A stretch of 64,000 nt of DNA, taken from positions 1 to 64,000 of the forward strand of contig NZ_BSTR01000041.1 in the NCBI RefSeq assembly GCF_030269645.1, given 5' to 3'. The notes beneath the pieces are model-generated. The model was not told the origin of the DNA and searched no databases. It was given only the letters and a program-made list of their open reading frames with translations. Below are positions 1-9,174 of the stretch, one piece after another. Position numbers and translations under genes: made by a program. Source of the DNA: Actinokineospora sp. NBRC 105648. Lineage in GTDB: Bacteria > Actinomycetota > Actinomycetes > Mycobacteriales > Pseudonocardiaceae. Position 1 is the first letter of the stretch. Each line of letters opens with the position of its first letter.

Positions 1-1
1 A

Positions 2-104
2 ACCCACTGGGTGAACTGGCGACGCACCCACCAAGCACGCTCACGCTGGTTCCACAAACGCACCAGACTCGCCCGCGACATCGAGAACACCCAGGTCAGC
101 TAAC
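2..104 (+). CDS. 3' end of a transposase-like gene (partial)
   Basis: An open frame enters from the left edge and stops with TAA at 102-104, giving 33 C-terminal residues. They are rich in Trp, Arg and His, with WVNWRRTHQARSRWFH near the start. This W-x2-WRR-x-HQ-x-R pattern resembles C-termini of actinobacterial IS transposases. Only the tail is visible, so no family can be assigned. A decayed copy of the dispersed hairpin element follows within about 20 bases. It could equally be the end of an unrelated basic protein. Confidence 0.4.
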
Positions 105-120
105 AAATGGCGGCTGCCGT

Positions 121-258
121 ACTAGGCAACCGCGTGGGGAAAAAGCGTGGGGAGAAGGGCATCCCCACCACAGGTCAAGTTTAGCGGTCGCCTCCCCCCA
201 CACGAAGGCAGTCCACCCAATCGAGCACATCCGTAGCGGGGCTGCCGGTACCAGCGGG
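121..258 (-). repeat. Dispersed hairpin element, copy 1 (decayed)
   Basis: Minus-strand copy of the 140-bp element found five more times in the window. The right arm (196-226) is intact and matches the arm of copies 2 and 5. The conserved core (GGGGATGCCCTT and CTAAACTTG, read on the minus strand) is present. The other arm is truncated and scrambled around 110-150. The outer flank ATCCGTAGCGGGG with a TACCAG block (229-253) is also kept. Confidence 0.75.
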
Positions 259-592
259 AATGAGACTAAAGATTGAAAGATCAAGAGATTAGGGTCGGGA
301 CCGGGTGCGCGGGTCGGATGTGCGGGACTGGGGACTTGCGATTGGTAACTTGAAAATAGGGACTCGCGAGTGGGGATCGGGGATGGTGGGGAGGCGGTGG
401 GAGGTGATGCTGCCTTGGGGTCGTTGGGGGCCGGTTGGTGAAGAGCGGGTGGTTGGGCTGTGTTCGGTGCTACCTGCTGGTGCCATTGGTCTATTCGTGG
501 GTCTGATTTCCGCTGAACTTCCCCGATTGGCCTAGTTCCCTTGCAGGGAGCCAAGTCTGACGCGTCGCCCGCTCTGGTGTACAAACAGTGTC
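259..592. other. Intergenic region, nothing recognised
   Basis: G-rich sequence with short imperfect repeats of GGGGACT and GGGATCGGGGA type. Open frames here have no ribosome binding site and no family resemblance. It precedes the small membrane protein gene at 593, so a promoter may lie near 560-590, but no clear -35/-10 pair was found. Confidence 0.5.
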
Positions 593-1018
593 GTGGTCAA
601 GAGACGGCGTTACGTGGCCCTGCTCGTCGTCGCCTGCGTATACGCGATGGTGTGGTGTTACATCGTTTTCGGTGCCGAGCGTGACGGGAATCAGCGAAGT
701 GTCGATGCCTATGCGACCAATGTGACGTGTTCGCGCAACTGGTTGGTGCTCGGAGCTGCCTGGAGTTGTCAGGCCGATGTGGTGATCGGGGGGCGCAGTC
801 ACCCGTACAGCAGCTTTGCCTCGGCGTTGACCCCGGCTGATGTCGGGACGCCGGTGCCGATGAACCGCCTAGAGTCCGATGGCAGGCCCACCGACTCCTT
901 CACGCCCGCTCGCGCGCGTCCGGAGTTGGGGCCGCTGGTGCCGGTGCTCTGGCTCGTGCTCGGTGGGGCGGCGTTGTTCGGTGCCGTCAAGCTGTGGCCG
1001 CGCAAGACGTCGGTCTGA
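593..1018 (+). CDS. Small two-helix membrane protein, unknown function
   Basis: A 141-residue protein starting at GTG 593. Three basic residues (KRRR) precede a hydrophobic helix at about residues 8-28; a second helix lies at about 113-133, followed by a short basic tail (WPRKTSV). The roughly 80-residue loop between them is probably extracytoplasmic and holds two cysteines (VTCSRNW and WSCQADV) that could form a disulfide. This layout matches small actinobacterial membrane proteins of unknown role. It stands alone, convergent with the frameshifted gene at 1075-1391. The start codon is inferred; no strong Shine-Dalgarno is visible. Confidence 0.65.
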   Translation: MVKRRRYVALLVVACVYAMVWCYIVFGAERDGNQRSVDAYATNVTCSRNWLVLGAAWSCQADVVIGGRSHPYSSFASALTPADVGTPVPMNRLESDGRPTDSFTPARARPELGPLVPVLWLVLGGAALFGAVKLWPRKTSV

Positions 1019-1074
1019 GCGCGCGTCGTTCTCGGCTCGGCCTGTGTGTCGCCGACGGTGCCCGGTTGGTCCCG

Positions 1075-1391
1075 TCAGTCTGAGTCCGGCGTGGGTTCGG
1101 CCCAGCGGAACCAGGCCTGGTCGCCCTCGACGTGCAACAGGTAGTCCACCGGGCCCGTCGGGCCCACCAGGGTCAGGGTGTCGGTGATCTGGGCGTACAC
1201 CCGCTCCCACTCCGCCGGGTCCCCGTCGGCCTCCAGCAGGGCCCACTCCCGGGTGAACAGGTCCCGGACCTCGGCGAACCCCGCTCGCGCGCGAACCGGC
1301 CGGACAGCCAGGGGAAGTCGGACTCGGTCACCGTGATCTCGCCCAGCACCTCCGCTCCCCGGCGCAGCTGCCAGGCCGATCCGACAGTCAC
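1075..1391 (-). pseudogene. Frameshifted small gene of unknown function next to an RsbW-like ATPase
   Basis: GTG at 1391 overlaps the stop of the upstream ATPase gene (GTGA). The first 38 codons (MTVGSAWQLRRGAEVLGEIT...) read well, then at about 1278-1282 the good frame moves. The continuation FAEVRDLFTREWALLEADG... runs in another frame to a TGA at 1075-1077. Restoring one G in the G-run (CCCC on the plus strand) joins both halves into about 105 residues. It is either a real 1-base deletion or a homopolymer sequencing error. The protein family was not recognised. Coupling to the ATPase suggests the two work together. Confidence 0.6.
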
Positions 1392-1735
1392 GCCTGGTCG
1401 ACCGGGATGTGCGCCCAGACCGTCTTGCCGGTCTCGCGCATCCGGACGCCCCAGTGGCTCAGCCGGTCGACGATCATCAGGCCGTAGCCCGGGCTCGGTC
1501 GCTCGGCCGGGCCGCCGTCGTCGACCTCCAGGAGCACCGTGGTGTCCTGGCTCACTCGCAGCGAGCGCGGCGGCTGGGCGTGCTCCAGTGCGTTGCTCGC
1601 CAGCTCCGTGCCCACCAGCGCCACCACGGCGACCGCGTCCTCGCTCAGCGTCACCAGCTGCTCGCGCAGCCAGGCGCGCAGCGTGGGCAGGACGGTGGCG
1701 GGGTCGCCCTCGAGGCTGTACGACGCGCCTGGCAT
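1388..1735 (-). CDS. RsbW-like ATP-binding regulatory protein (HATPase_c_2)
   Basis: A 115-residue protein with the compact GHKL fold of anti-sigma-factor or serine-kinase proteins. The N-box is seen in VALVGTELASNALEHA, a D-x-G-x-like motif in LEVDDGGPAERPSP, and the G2-like segment SPGYGLMIVDRLSHWGV. The C-terminal GKTVWAHIPV is typical of Streptomyces-type single-domain ATPases. ATG 1735 has a good ribosome binding site (AAGGGAG, 5 bases upstream). Such proteins usually modulate sigma factors or other regulators through phosphorylation; the partner is not identifiable here. Its stop overlaps the start of the frameshifted gene downstream. Confidence 0.85.
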   Translation of the reverse strand: MPGASYSLEGDPATVLPTLRAWLREQLVTLSEDAVAVVALVGTELASNALEHAQPPRSLRVSQDTTVLLEVDDGGPAERPSPGYGLMIVDRLSHWGVRMRETGKTVWAHIPVDQA

Positions 1736-1990
1736 GAAGCTCCCTTGATCATCGGGGTGGACACCGACTGCTTACCCGTTCGGACAAAATCTGACGCGAC
1801 GACCGAACGGGGTTCGGTCTTCGGGGTGGTGTCCCGAATTCGAACCGGTCCGCTGGCACGCCTAGCCGTGCGCGGCGGCACGGCTATCATCTGCGCACTG
1901 GATGGTTGAGACCACAGCCTTCCGCCCGCGATGCGGCCCGGGAGACACGGTCACCCGCGCGCCGCGCCGACCAACCAGGAAGTCTGAGCA

Positions 1991-3509
<1,519 letters not shown>

Positions 3510-3520
<11 letters not shown>

Positions 3521-4226
3521 CCTGGTGGGCCAGCTCCTGGCCCTCACCCAGGCCCTGCTCGGCGCGGGCTCGGTGGCCGACGTCCTGGAGCGGGTCGTGC
3601 ACACGACCAGGGACGTGGTCGTCGGCGCCGACCTGGTCAGCGTCACCTTGCGCGCCCCGGACGGCGCGTTCCACACCCCCGCGTTCACCGACGGGATCGC
3701 CGACCAGCTCGACCAACTCCAGTACGAACACGGCGAGGGCGCCTGCGTCGAGTGCGCCCGCCCGTCCGGGCCCGCCGCGGCGCACAGCCCCGAGCTCGCC
3801 GCCGACCGCCGCTGGCCCCGGTTCGGCCCCGCCGCGGCCGAGCTCGGGTTCCACTCCCTGGCCGCCGCTTCCTTACTGCCCGACGCCCGAGTCCCCCGCC
3901 TCTCCGGCGCCCTCAACGCCTACTCACGCGCCCCCGGCGCCTTCGACCAGGCCGACCGGGACGCGCTGCTGCTGCTGGCCACGCACGCCTCGCTCGCCCT
4001 GGCCACCGCCGAGGGACTCACCCGCGAGCAGCTGCGGATCGAGCAGCTGCGCGACGCCCTGGACAGCCGAGACGTCATCGGCCAGGCCAAGGGCATCCTG
4101 ATGGCCCGCCGCGGCATCGGCGCGGACGAGGCGTTCGACACCCTGCGCCGCACCTCGCAGAACATCAACGTCAAGCTGCGCGACCTGGCGGCCACCCTGG
4201 TAGCCCGGCACCACACGCTGGACTGA
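3510..4226 (+). CDS. GAF-ANTAR transcription antitermination regulator
   Basis: A 238-residue protein. A GAF domain fills about residues 15-160 (YEHGEGACVECARP and a FGPAAAELGFHSLAAA segment are typical). A helix leads to a C-terminal ANTAR domain (about 170-232: ALDSRDVIGQAKGILMARRGIGADEAF...LRRTSQNINVKLRDLA). ANTAR domains bind paired RNA hairpins and prevent termination. The gene overlaps the histidine kinase gene by 11 bases and both are on one transcript, so it is the likely output of that kinase. There is no receiver domain, so how signal would pass is unclear; a GAF ligand may act independently. Confidence 0.92.
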
Positions 4227-4244
4227 CCCGGGACCCGGGCCTCA

Positions 4245-4280
4245 CCGGCAGCTGGGCCACTCGAGTGGCCCAGCTGCCGG
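4245..4280 (+). terminator. 36-bp perfect palindrome, terminator of the kinase-ANTAR operon
   Basis: The two 18-base halves are exact reverse complements (CCGGCAGCTGGGCCACTC in the left half). It begins 18 bases after the ANTAR stop codon. There is no T-run, as is common for actinomycete terminators. Alternatively it could be an ANTAR-responsive hairpin, but it lies downstream rather than in a leader. Confidence 0.7.
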
Positions 4281-4755
4281 CTTGATTGAGCCCCCGTGCT
4301 GCTGCTTAACACGCGAGGCTCAAGACCAGGCGATTCCGCTACGCACGAGGACGAGCGGGATATACCCACCAAACGATCATCTACACCCGACCGACACGGT
4401 CATTTCCACGACATCCCAGATTCCCCACCCGACCGCCCCCGGACAACCCGCGGACACCCACTCCGCGCACCCCTCCAGCCGCCCCCGAGCCCCCTCCACC
4501 CGAGCCAGCCGTGCTCGCCCCAGCCGCGGGTGCAGACCGGACCCGTCCAAGGTGGCCACAGCCGCCACCCCGCACCACCCGCTCACCCACAACGATCCAC
4601 CTGATGCCCCGTAACGATCCACTTGATGCACTGTCCGATAGCGCCACCACCCGACCCCGCACCTCCATTGAGGATGGTCGTGGTCCACCGATGCCTCCGG
4701 CCAAGCGAATAGCCCCGCCCCACTCACCCACTTACCCGGACCCCCACCCCCACTC

Positions 4756-4893
4756 CGGACCCCGCTCCCACCCCCGTATCAAACCCGTTTCGGACCCCGC
4801 TTCAGACCCCGTTCCGGACCCCGCATCAAACCCCGTTCCGGACCCGCTTCAGACCCTGCTACCGACCCCGTTCCCGACCCTGCTCCGGACCCA
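4756..4893. repeat. Degenerate 24-bp tandem repeats in a C-rich intergenic region
   Basis: About five imperfect units beginning CGGACCCCGCTTCAGACCCC, giving a ladder of GACCC motifs. The stretch 4281-5001 is C-rich on the plus strand and holds no convincing gene: the open frames have no ribosome binding site and reflect composition only. The repeats end about 110 bases before hairpin element copy 2. Confidence 0.6.
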
Positions 4894-5001
4894 CCGGACC
4901 CCCCCTATAGACCCCTCCCACCGCATACACCCGTCTCCCCATCCCCGCTGGAACGTTCCAGAATCCCGCCCCCGCTGGAAAGCAAGGCCCACAACCTCCC
5001 T

Positions 5002-5141
5002 GCTCGATTGGGTGGACTGCCTTCGTGTGGGGGGAGAGCACCGCTAAACTTGCCGTGTGGTGGGGATGCCCTTCACCCGCCCTTTTTTCACCACCGCGGT
5101 GCTCTAGGGGCCCCACACGAAGGCAGTCCACCCAATCGAGC
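5002..5141 (+). repeat. Dispersed hairpin element, copy 2 (perfect arms)
   Basis: A 140-bp element whose terminal 31-base arms (5002-5032 and 5111-5141) are perfectly complementary; the left arm begins GCTCGATTGGGTGGACTGCC. An inner stem pairs AGAGCACCGC with GCGGTGCTCT. Between them lie CTAAACTTGCC and GGGGATGCCCTTCACC, shared by all six copies. This is the reference copy of arm type 1 (GATTGGG...CTGCC). Confidence 0.9.
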
Positions 5142-5499
5142 ACCACCGTCTCAGCCCGGGTAAACCCAGGGGCCATCCACCCAATCGCCCCAGGCGCCAT
5201 CGGCCCAAGGGCCCTTCACCCAATCGACCGAGGCGCAATCCACGTAATCGACCAAGGGCCGATCCGGCGACACGAGACCGCAACCCACCAGACCGCCGAA
5301 CCCAAGCCCCCCAAGCACACCGCCCCAACCGCGCGAGCTCCCCCACCACCTGCACCACCGGGAACTGCGCGCACACCGCGTACCAGATCACCAGGCTCCA
5401 CTTCGGCCCGCGCACCTCCCGCCCCAGCGCGCTGCGCCGACCCGCGAGGAACGCGCCCGCCGTGCTCAGCAGGCCGACCGTGGTGCCGAAGATGTCCAT
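5104..5499 (-). CDS. Possible small membrane protein gene with repeat-derived 3' end
   Basis: ATG 5499 opens with a plausible coding stretch (MDIFGTTVGLLSTAGAFLAG, then WSLVIWYAVCAQFPVVQVV), two hydrophobic segments separated by basic residues. From about residue 60 it dissolves into Gly/Leu/Arg-rich repeats, and its last codons are read out of the arm of hairpin element copy 2. This looks like a gene whose 3' part was replaced or overrun by repeats, or a chance frame. Repeats of CACCCAATCG type at 5130-5250 resemble the element arm. Confidence 0.3.
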   Translation of the reverse strand: MDIFGTTVGLLSTAGAFLAGRRSALGREVRGPKWSLVIWYAVCAQFPVVQVVGELARLGRCAWGAWVRRSGGLRSRVAGSALGRLRGLRLGRLGEGPLGRWRLGRLGGWPLGLPGLRRWCSIGWTAFVWGP

Positions 5500-5560
5500 G
5501 TGCCCACAGTCGCCCGCTCAGCCGGATCCGTCTGTGCCACCTGGCAGGTCCCCGCCCTGA

Positions 5561-6700
5561 TCACTCGATTGGATCACGGTGATCACCGTCACGCGTCGTC
5601 GTGCCGTCGACCGCGCCGGTCGGGCCCGCGGTGATGGCGACAACCGTGTCTCCACAACGGATCAGGTCACCCGGACGGACCAACACCTCCCCGGTCAGTC
5701 GTCGCCCGTTGTGGAACGTGCCGTTGCGCGACCCCAGGTCCGCCACCACCGCGCGCCCGCCGACGACCGTGATCGCCGCGTGCTCGCGCGACACCGCGCC
5801 GTCGTGGTGCAGTGCCACCTCCGCCGCCGCGTCGCGCCCGATCAACACCCGACCGGCAGCGGGCAACTCCCGCACGCGCGCCCGCCCGGTCCCGTCGACC
5901 CAGGTCAGCATGGGTCTGCCGGACGACGGCGGCCCCGGGGCGACCACCCGCAGCACCGTCGCCGTCCCCGCGTGCGCCAGCACCGCGCGCTCCAGGTCGC
6001 GCAGCGCGGAGCCCGGATCCACCCCGGCCTCGTCCGCGAGCACCCGACGCGCCTGTCGGTAGCGGTCGAGCGCGTCCGACTGCCGCCCCGCCAGGTACAG
6101 CGCCGCCATCAGATGTCCCCACAGCCTTTCCCGCAGCGGGTTGTCCGCGACCAGCCCCTCCAACTCGTGCACCAGCTGTGTCGCCGAACCCGCGCGCAGG
6201 TCGGCCGCCACCCGTGCTTCCACTGCCTCCCAACGCAACTCCGCGTAGAGCGCCCGCGCCGGGTCGAGCGCCGCGTGGTCGGGCAAGTCCGCGCAGAACT
6301 GCCCGCGCCACAACGAAAGCGCTTGCCGGTAACCGAAAGCGGCTCCGGTTGCGTCACCCGCCCGATCGGCGGCGCGGGCCAGGGCCACCGCGTCCTCGGC
6401 TGCGCGGACATCGACCACCGCACCGGTCAACAGATAGCCGGCAGGCGTGTGCCGCAGCAGGGCCCCGTGTTTTCCCAATGCCTGCCGCACCGTGTGAACG
6501 TGAACCTGGACCGTGGTCCGGGTAGCGGGCCGCCCGGTGTCGGAGTAGACCGCCTCGGCCAACCGGTCGCCCGGTACGGGCGTGTCCCCGGACGCCGCGA
6601 GCACGGCCAGCACCGCACGCGGCCGCACGCCCGCGGGCCCGGCCGCGGTGCCGTCGACCACCAACTCGACCGCCCCGAGCAGCCGAACCTCTACCGCCAT
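5561..6700 (-). CDS. SARP-BTAD-FHA transcriptional regulator (EmbR-like)
   Basis: A 379-residue regulator in three parts. An OmpR-type winged-helix SARP domain (about residues 1-95: VEVRLLGAVELVVDG, TTVQVHVHTVRQALG) is followed by a bacterial transcriptional activation domain (about 100-245, with LWGHLMAALYLAGRQSDALDRYRQARRVL). An FHA domain closes the protein (about 275-360: VLIGRDAAAEVAL, VSREHAAITV, LGSRNGTFHNGRRL). FHA binds phosphothreonine, and in Mycobacterium EmbR this allows control by the Ser/Thr kinase PknH. A Ser/Thr kinase lies 2.5 kb away, fitting such a pair. Start chosen at the second ATG; an ATG three codons upstream (6709) is possible. Confidence 0.92.
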   Translation of the reverse strand: MAVEVRLLGAVELVVDGTAAGPAGVRPRAVLAVLAASGDTPVPGDRLAEAVYSDTGRPATRTTVQVHVHTVRQALGKHGALLRHTPAGYLLTGAVVDVRAAEDAVALARAADRAGDATGAAFGYRQALSLWRGQFCADLPDHAALDPARALYAELRWEAVEARVAADLRAGSATQLVHELEGLVADNPLRERLWGHLMAALYLAGRQSDALDRYRQARRVLADEAGVDPGSALRDLERAVLAHAGTATVLRVVAPGPPSSGRPMLTWVDGTGRARVRELPAAGRVLIGRDAAAEVALHHDGAVSREHAAITVVGGRAVVADLGSRNGTFHNGRRLTGEVLVRPGDLIRCGDTVVAITAGPTGAVDGTTTRDGDHRDPIE

Positions 6701-6760
6701 GTGGGGCATGGTCGCAGGGCCTGAAGCGCGCCTGAAGCGCGGTGCGGTCTACTGACCGCC

Positions 6761-7747
6761 ATGACCACCCTGACCGCGCTCGAAGAGGTCGTCGACCGCC
6801 ACGGCCGCGCCACCCTCGCCGACCCGATCGCCCTCACCGGCGCGCTGCGCAGCCTGGCCACCCCACCCCCGGACGCCGACATCGCCGACCTGGCCGGTGT
6901 CTCCGCCTCAGGTGCCGTCGAACGGCTGCGCGCGGCTGTGGAGGCGGGCGCGCGCCCGCAGGAGGCTCGCGCGGAAGCGTTGCGCGGCACCACCGGAGAC
7001 CGTGCGGAGTGGGCTGTCGACCAACTCGGCGCCGCGCTGGGCTACCTCCCCCGGGGTGCGGAACCTGTTGCCAAGCAGTCGAACTCCAACCGCACCCTCT
7101 TGATCGCCGCGCTCGTCGTGGTGTTGCTCGGCGCCGTCGGCACCGTGGTTGTGTTCTCCGCCAACCGCGACACGGCGTCGGGTCCCGTCGAGCCGACCGC
7201 CGCCGCACCGACTACCACGGTCGCGCCGACAACGACGACCACACCGCCGACCAGCAGCACCACGAACACCTCGAGCGCCACGACCCCGCGCGCGGCGTTC
7301 ACCGACCCGGCGCTGCTCAAGGTGGCCGAACCGTACCTGGACCGCGCGGGCGTCAAGTGCGAGGTGGCCGACCCACAGGTGGGCGTGCAGGAGAGCGTCC
7401 TGTGCGACCTGGGTAGCGGGATCGCGGCCAGTTTCCGCAAACTCCTTGACCCGCAACAGCTCGACGCCCTGCGCGGTGTGCTGATCAACGACAACCCGAG
7501 TGCTCTGCCGGGGTCGGTGCGCAGCCTGCGCTGGGAGTACGTGCCCGGCAAGCCCGGGATCCGGACCGGCATCCCGGTGGGCACGCCGCGCAAGGGCGAC
7601 GGTGCGCGGGTGCGCTTCCTCGACCCGGAGCACCAACTCTCCCGGCTGTACTTCGACGAGGACGCCACCGGGGTGGCGGTGCTGATGCAGGCGACCACCG
7701 ACGACCAGCAGGTGCTGCGCGCCTTCTGGGCCGACCCGGACGCGTGA
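6761..7747 (+). CDS. One-pass membrane protein with two-cysteine ectodomain
   Basis: A 328-residue protein. The cytoplasmic N-terminal domain (about residues 1-100, ALEEVVDRHGRATLADPIAL) is shared with the next gene. A single helix at about 108-130 leads into a Thr/Pro-rich linker (about 140-175, PTTTVAPTTTTTPP), a cell-wall-spanning spacer. The ectodomain (about 185-328) contains KCEVADPQVGVQESVLC, two cysteines 14 residues apart. The same spacing occurs twice in the next protein and nearly in the kinase encoded opposite. Function is unknown; an accessory sensor for that kinase is inferred. It diverges from the SARP-FHA gene. Confidence 0.8.
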   Translation: MTTLTALEEVVDRHGRATLADPIALTGALRSLATPPPDADIADLAGVSASGAVERLRAAVEAGARPQEARAEALRGTTGDRAEWAVDQLGAALGYLPRGAEPVAKQSNSNRTLLIAALVVVLLGAVGTVVVFSANRDTASGPVEPTAAAPTTTVAPTTTTTPPTSSTTNTSSATTPRAAFTDPALLKVAEPYLDRAGVKCEVADPQVGVQESVLCDLGSGIAASFRKLLDPQQLDALRGVLINDNPSALPGSVRSLRWEYVPGKPGIRTGIPVGTPRKGDGARVRFLDPEHQLSRLYFDEDATGVAVLMQATTDDQQVLRAFWADPDA

Positions 7748-7754
7748 GGCCACT

Positions 7755-9170
7755 GTGGACGATCGACTGACCGAGGTGGTCCGGCGCTTCGGCAGGCACG
7801 CCCTGACCGACCCGGTCGCCCTCCGCGCGGCGCTGCGGGAGACCGGGAACCGTTTCACCGCAAGAGAAGTGGACGCACTCGCGGCGGTGGCGGGTTCGCC
7901 GGAGCTCGCCGCGCTGTCCACCGAATCGGATATCGCCTCTGTGGTCGCCCACTGGACCTCGGTGCCGGCTATCGAGGTCCAGTGGGCCCTTCGGGCGTTC
8001 CTGGCACCCGCCAAACCCTTGACCCGTCTCCTGACCGACCACGAGCAGACGCAGACCGACGAGTCCACCCGGGCGGTAGCAATCGAACAGGCAACCGAAC
8101 ACGTCCAAGACGCGCCGACGAGCAGGGTCGAACCGGCCGCGCAGTTGGCCGACACCGCACCCCCACTGGGGAACTACGCAGCCGCCCACCGGGTCACCTG
8201 GGAAGACGTCCCTACCCCCACGCGCACGCGGGTGGTGTGGCTCCCGATCGTCATCGTCGCGGTGCTGGCCCTCGTGGGCGGGGGAGTGTTCCTGCTCAAC
8301 CGCGATACCGAACAGCCCCCCGCCCCGCCCCCGGACCGCTACGCCACCGATCAGGTCGCCGCGCGCTACCGCGCGCTGGGCGCCCGCCTGCTCGACGACG
8401 CCCTCCGCTGCGCCCAACTCCCGGCCCGCCCGAGCGAGGTGGAACGGGTCTCCTGCGACATTGGCACCTCCACCCTGACCCTGACCACCTACGACGCGCC
8501 GTCCCGCTTGGCCGAGACCCGCCGGTCCGAGGTCCCCGAGACCGGTGCCGTCCGCTCCGCCCGGGCCGAACAGCAGGGCGCGGGCTTCGCCATGGCCGAG
8601 ATCGAGTCGGGCGCGGCCACGATCCGTTGGGACATCGACAGCCCGCGCCCGGTCAGCGCCAACCTCACCACCGACCGGGGCGGCTTGACCCCGATCCTCA
8701 CCACCTACGACGCCCTCCAGTTCGGCGGCTTGGCACGCCCCGACCTACCCGGCCCCGCGTTCACCTCAGGGGTGCTGTGGGCGTTCGCCGAGAACCAGGT
8801 GATCAACGCCGAAAAGCCGCAGTGCCAACAGGTCCCGGTCGCCGCGGGCACCACCGAGATGGTCAAGTGCCCACTGACCGACGGCGGCATGCTCACCTTC
8901 GCCCTGGCGGCGACCAGGGCAGACCTGATCAAGCAACGCACCGAGAACGCCGCCGGCGGCGGCAAGGTCCCCGGCACAGTCCAAGTCCGCGCCTGGAACC
9001 ACAGCACCGGCGGTGACATCACCGGCCAGTTCATCACCTTCACCACCGCCGACGACAAGTCCCCGACCATCTACTTCGACGACGACCAAACCCTCGCCTA
9101 CGGCTACCTCTTCGGCGCCCCAGGCTCATCCCCGGAGGCCCTCGACGACCGCTGGCAACACGGCCGCTAG
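7755..9170 (+). CDS. One-pass membrane protein with two copies of the two-cysteine ectodomain
   Basis: GTG start at 7755, 7 bases after the preceding stop. A 471-residue paralogue of the preceding protein: the N-terminal LTEVVRRFGRHALTDPVALR aligns with its neighbour. A helix spans about residues 156-176 (VVWLPIVIVAVLALVGGGVF). The outside part has two repeats, each with cysteines 14 residues apart (RCAQLPARPSEVERVSC and QCQQVPVAAGTTEMVKC) followed by a D/G-rich beta segment. It is probably translated with the upstream gene and ends 5 bases before the convergent kinase gene. No enzyme motif is visible; a ligand-binding or kinase-partner role is inferred. Confidence 0.8.
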   Translation: MDDRLTEVVRRFGRHALTDPVALRAALRETGNRFTAREVDALAAVAGSPELAALSTESDIASVVAHWTSVPAIEVQWALRAFLAPAKPLTRLLTDHEQTQTDESTRAVAIEQATEHVQDAPTSRVEPAAQLADTAPPLGNYAAAHRVTWEDVPTPTRTRVVWLPIVIVAVLALVGGGVFLLNRDTEQPPAPPPDRYATDQVAARYRALGARLLDDALRCAQLPARPSEVERVSCDIGTSTLTLTTYDAPSRLAETRRSEVPETGAVRSARAEQQGAGFAMAEIESGAATIRWDIDSPRPVSANLTTDRGGLTPILTTYDALQFGGLARPDLPGPAFTSGVLWAFAENQVINAEKPQCQQVPVAAGTTEMVKCPLTDGGMLTFALAATRADLIKQRTENAAGGGKVPGTVQVRAWNHSTGGDITGQFITFTTADDKSPTIYFDDDQTLAYGYLFGAPGSSPEALDDRWQHGR

Positions 9171-9174
9171 CGGC

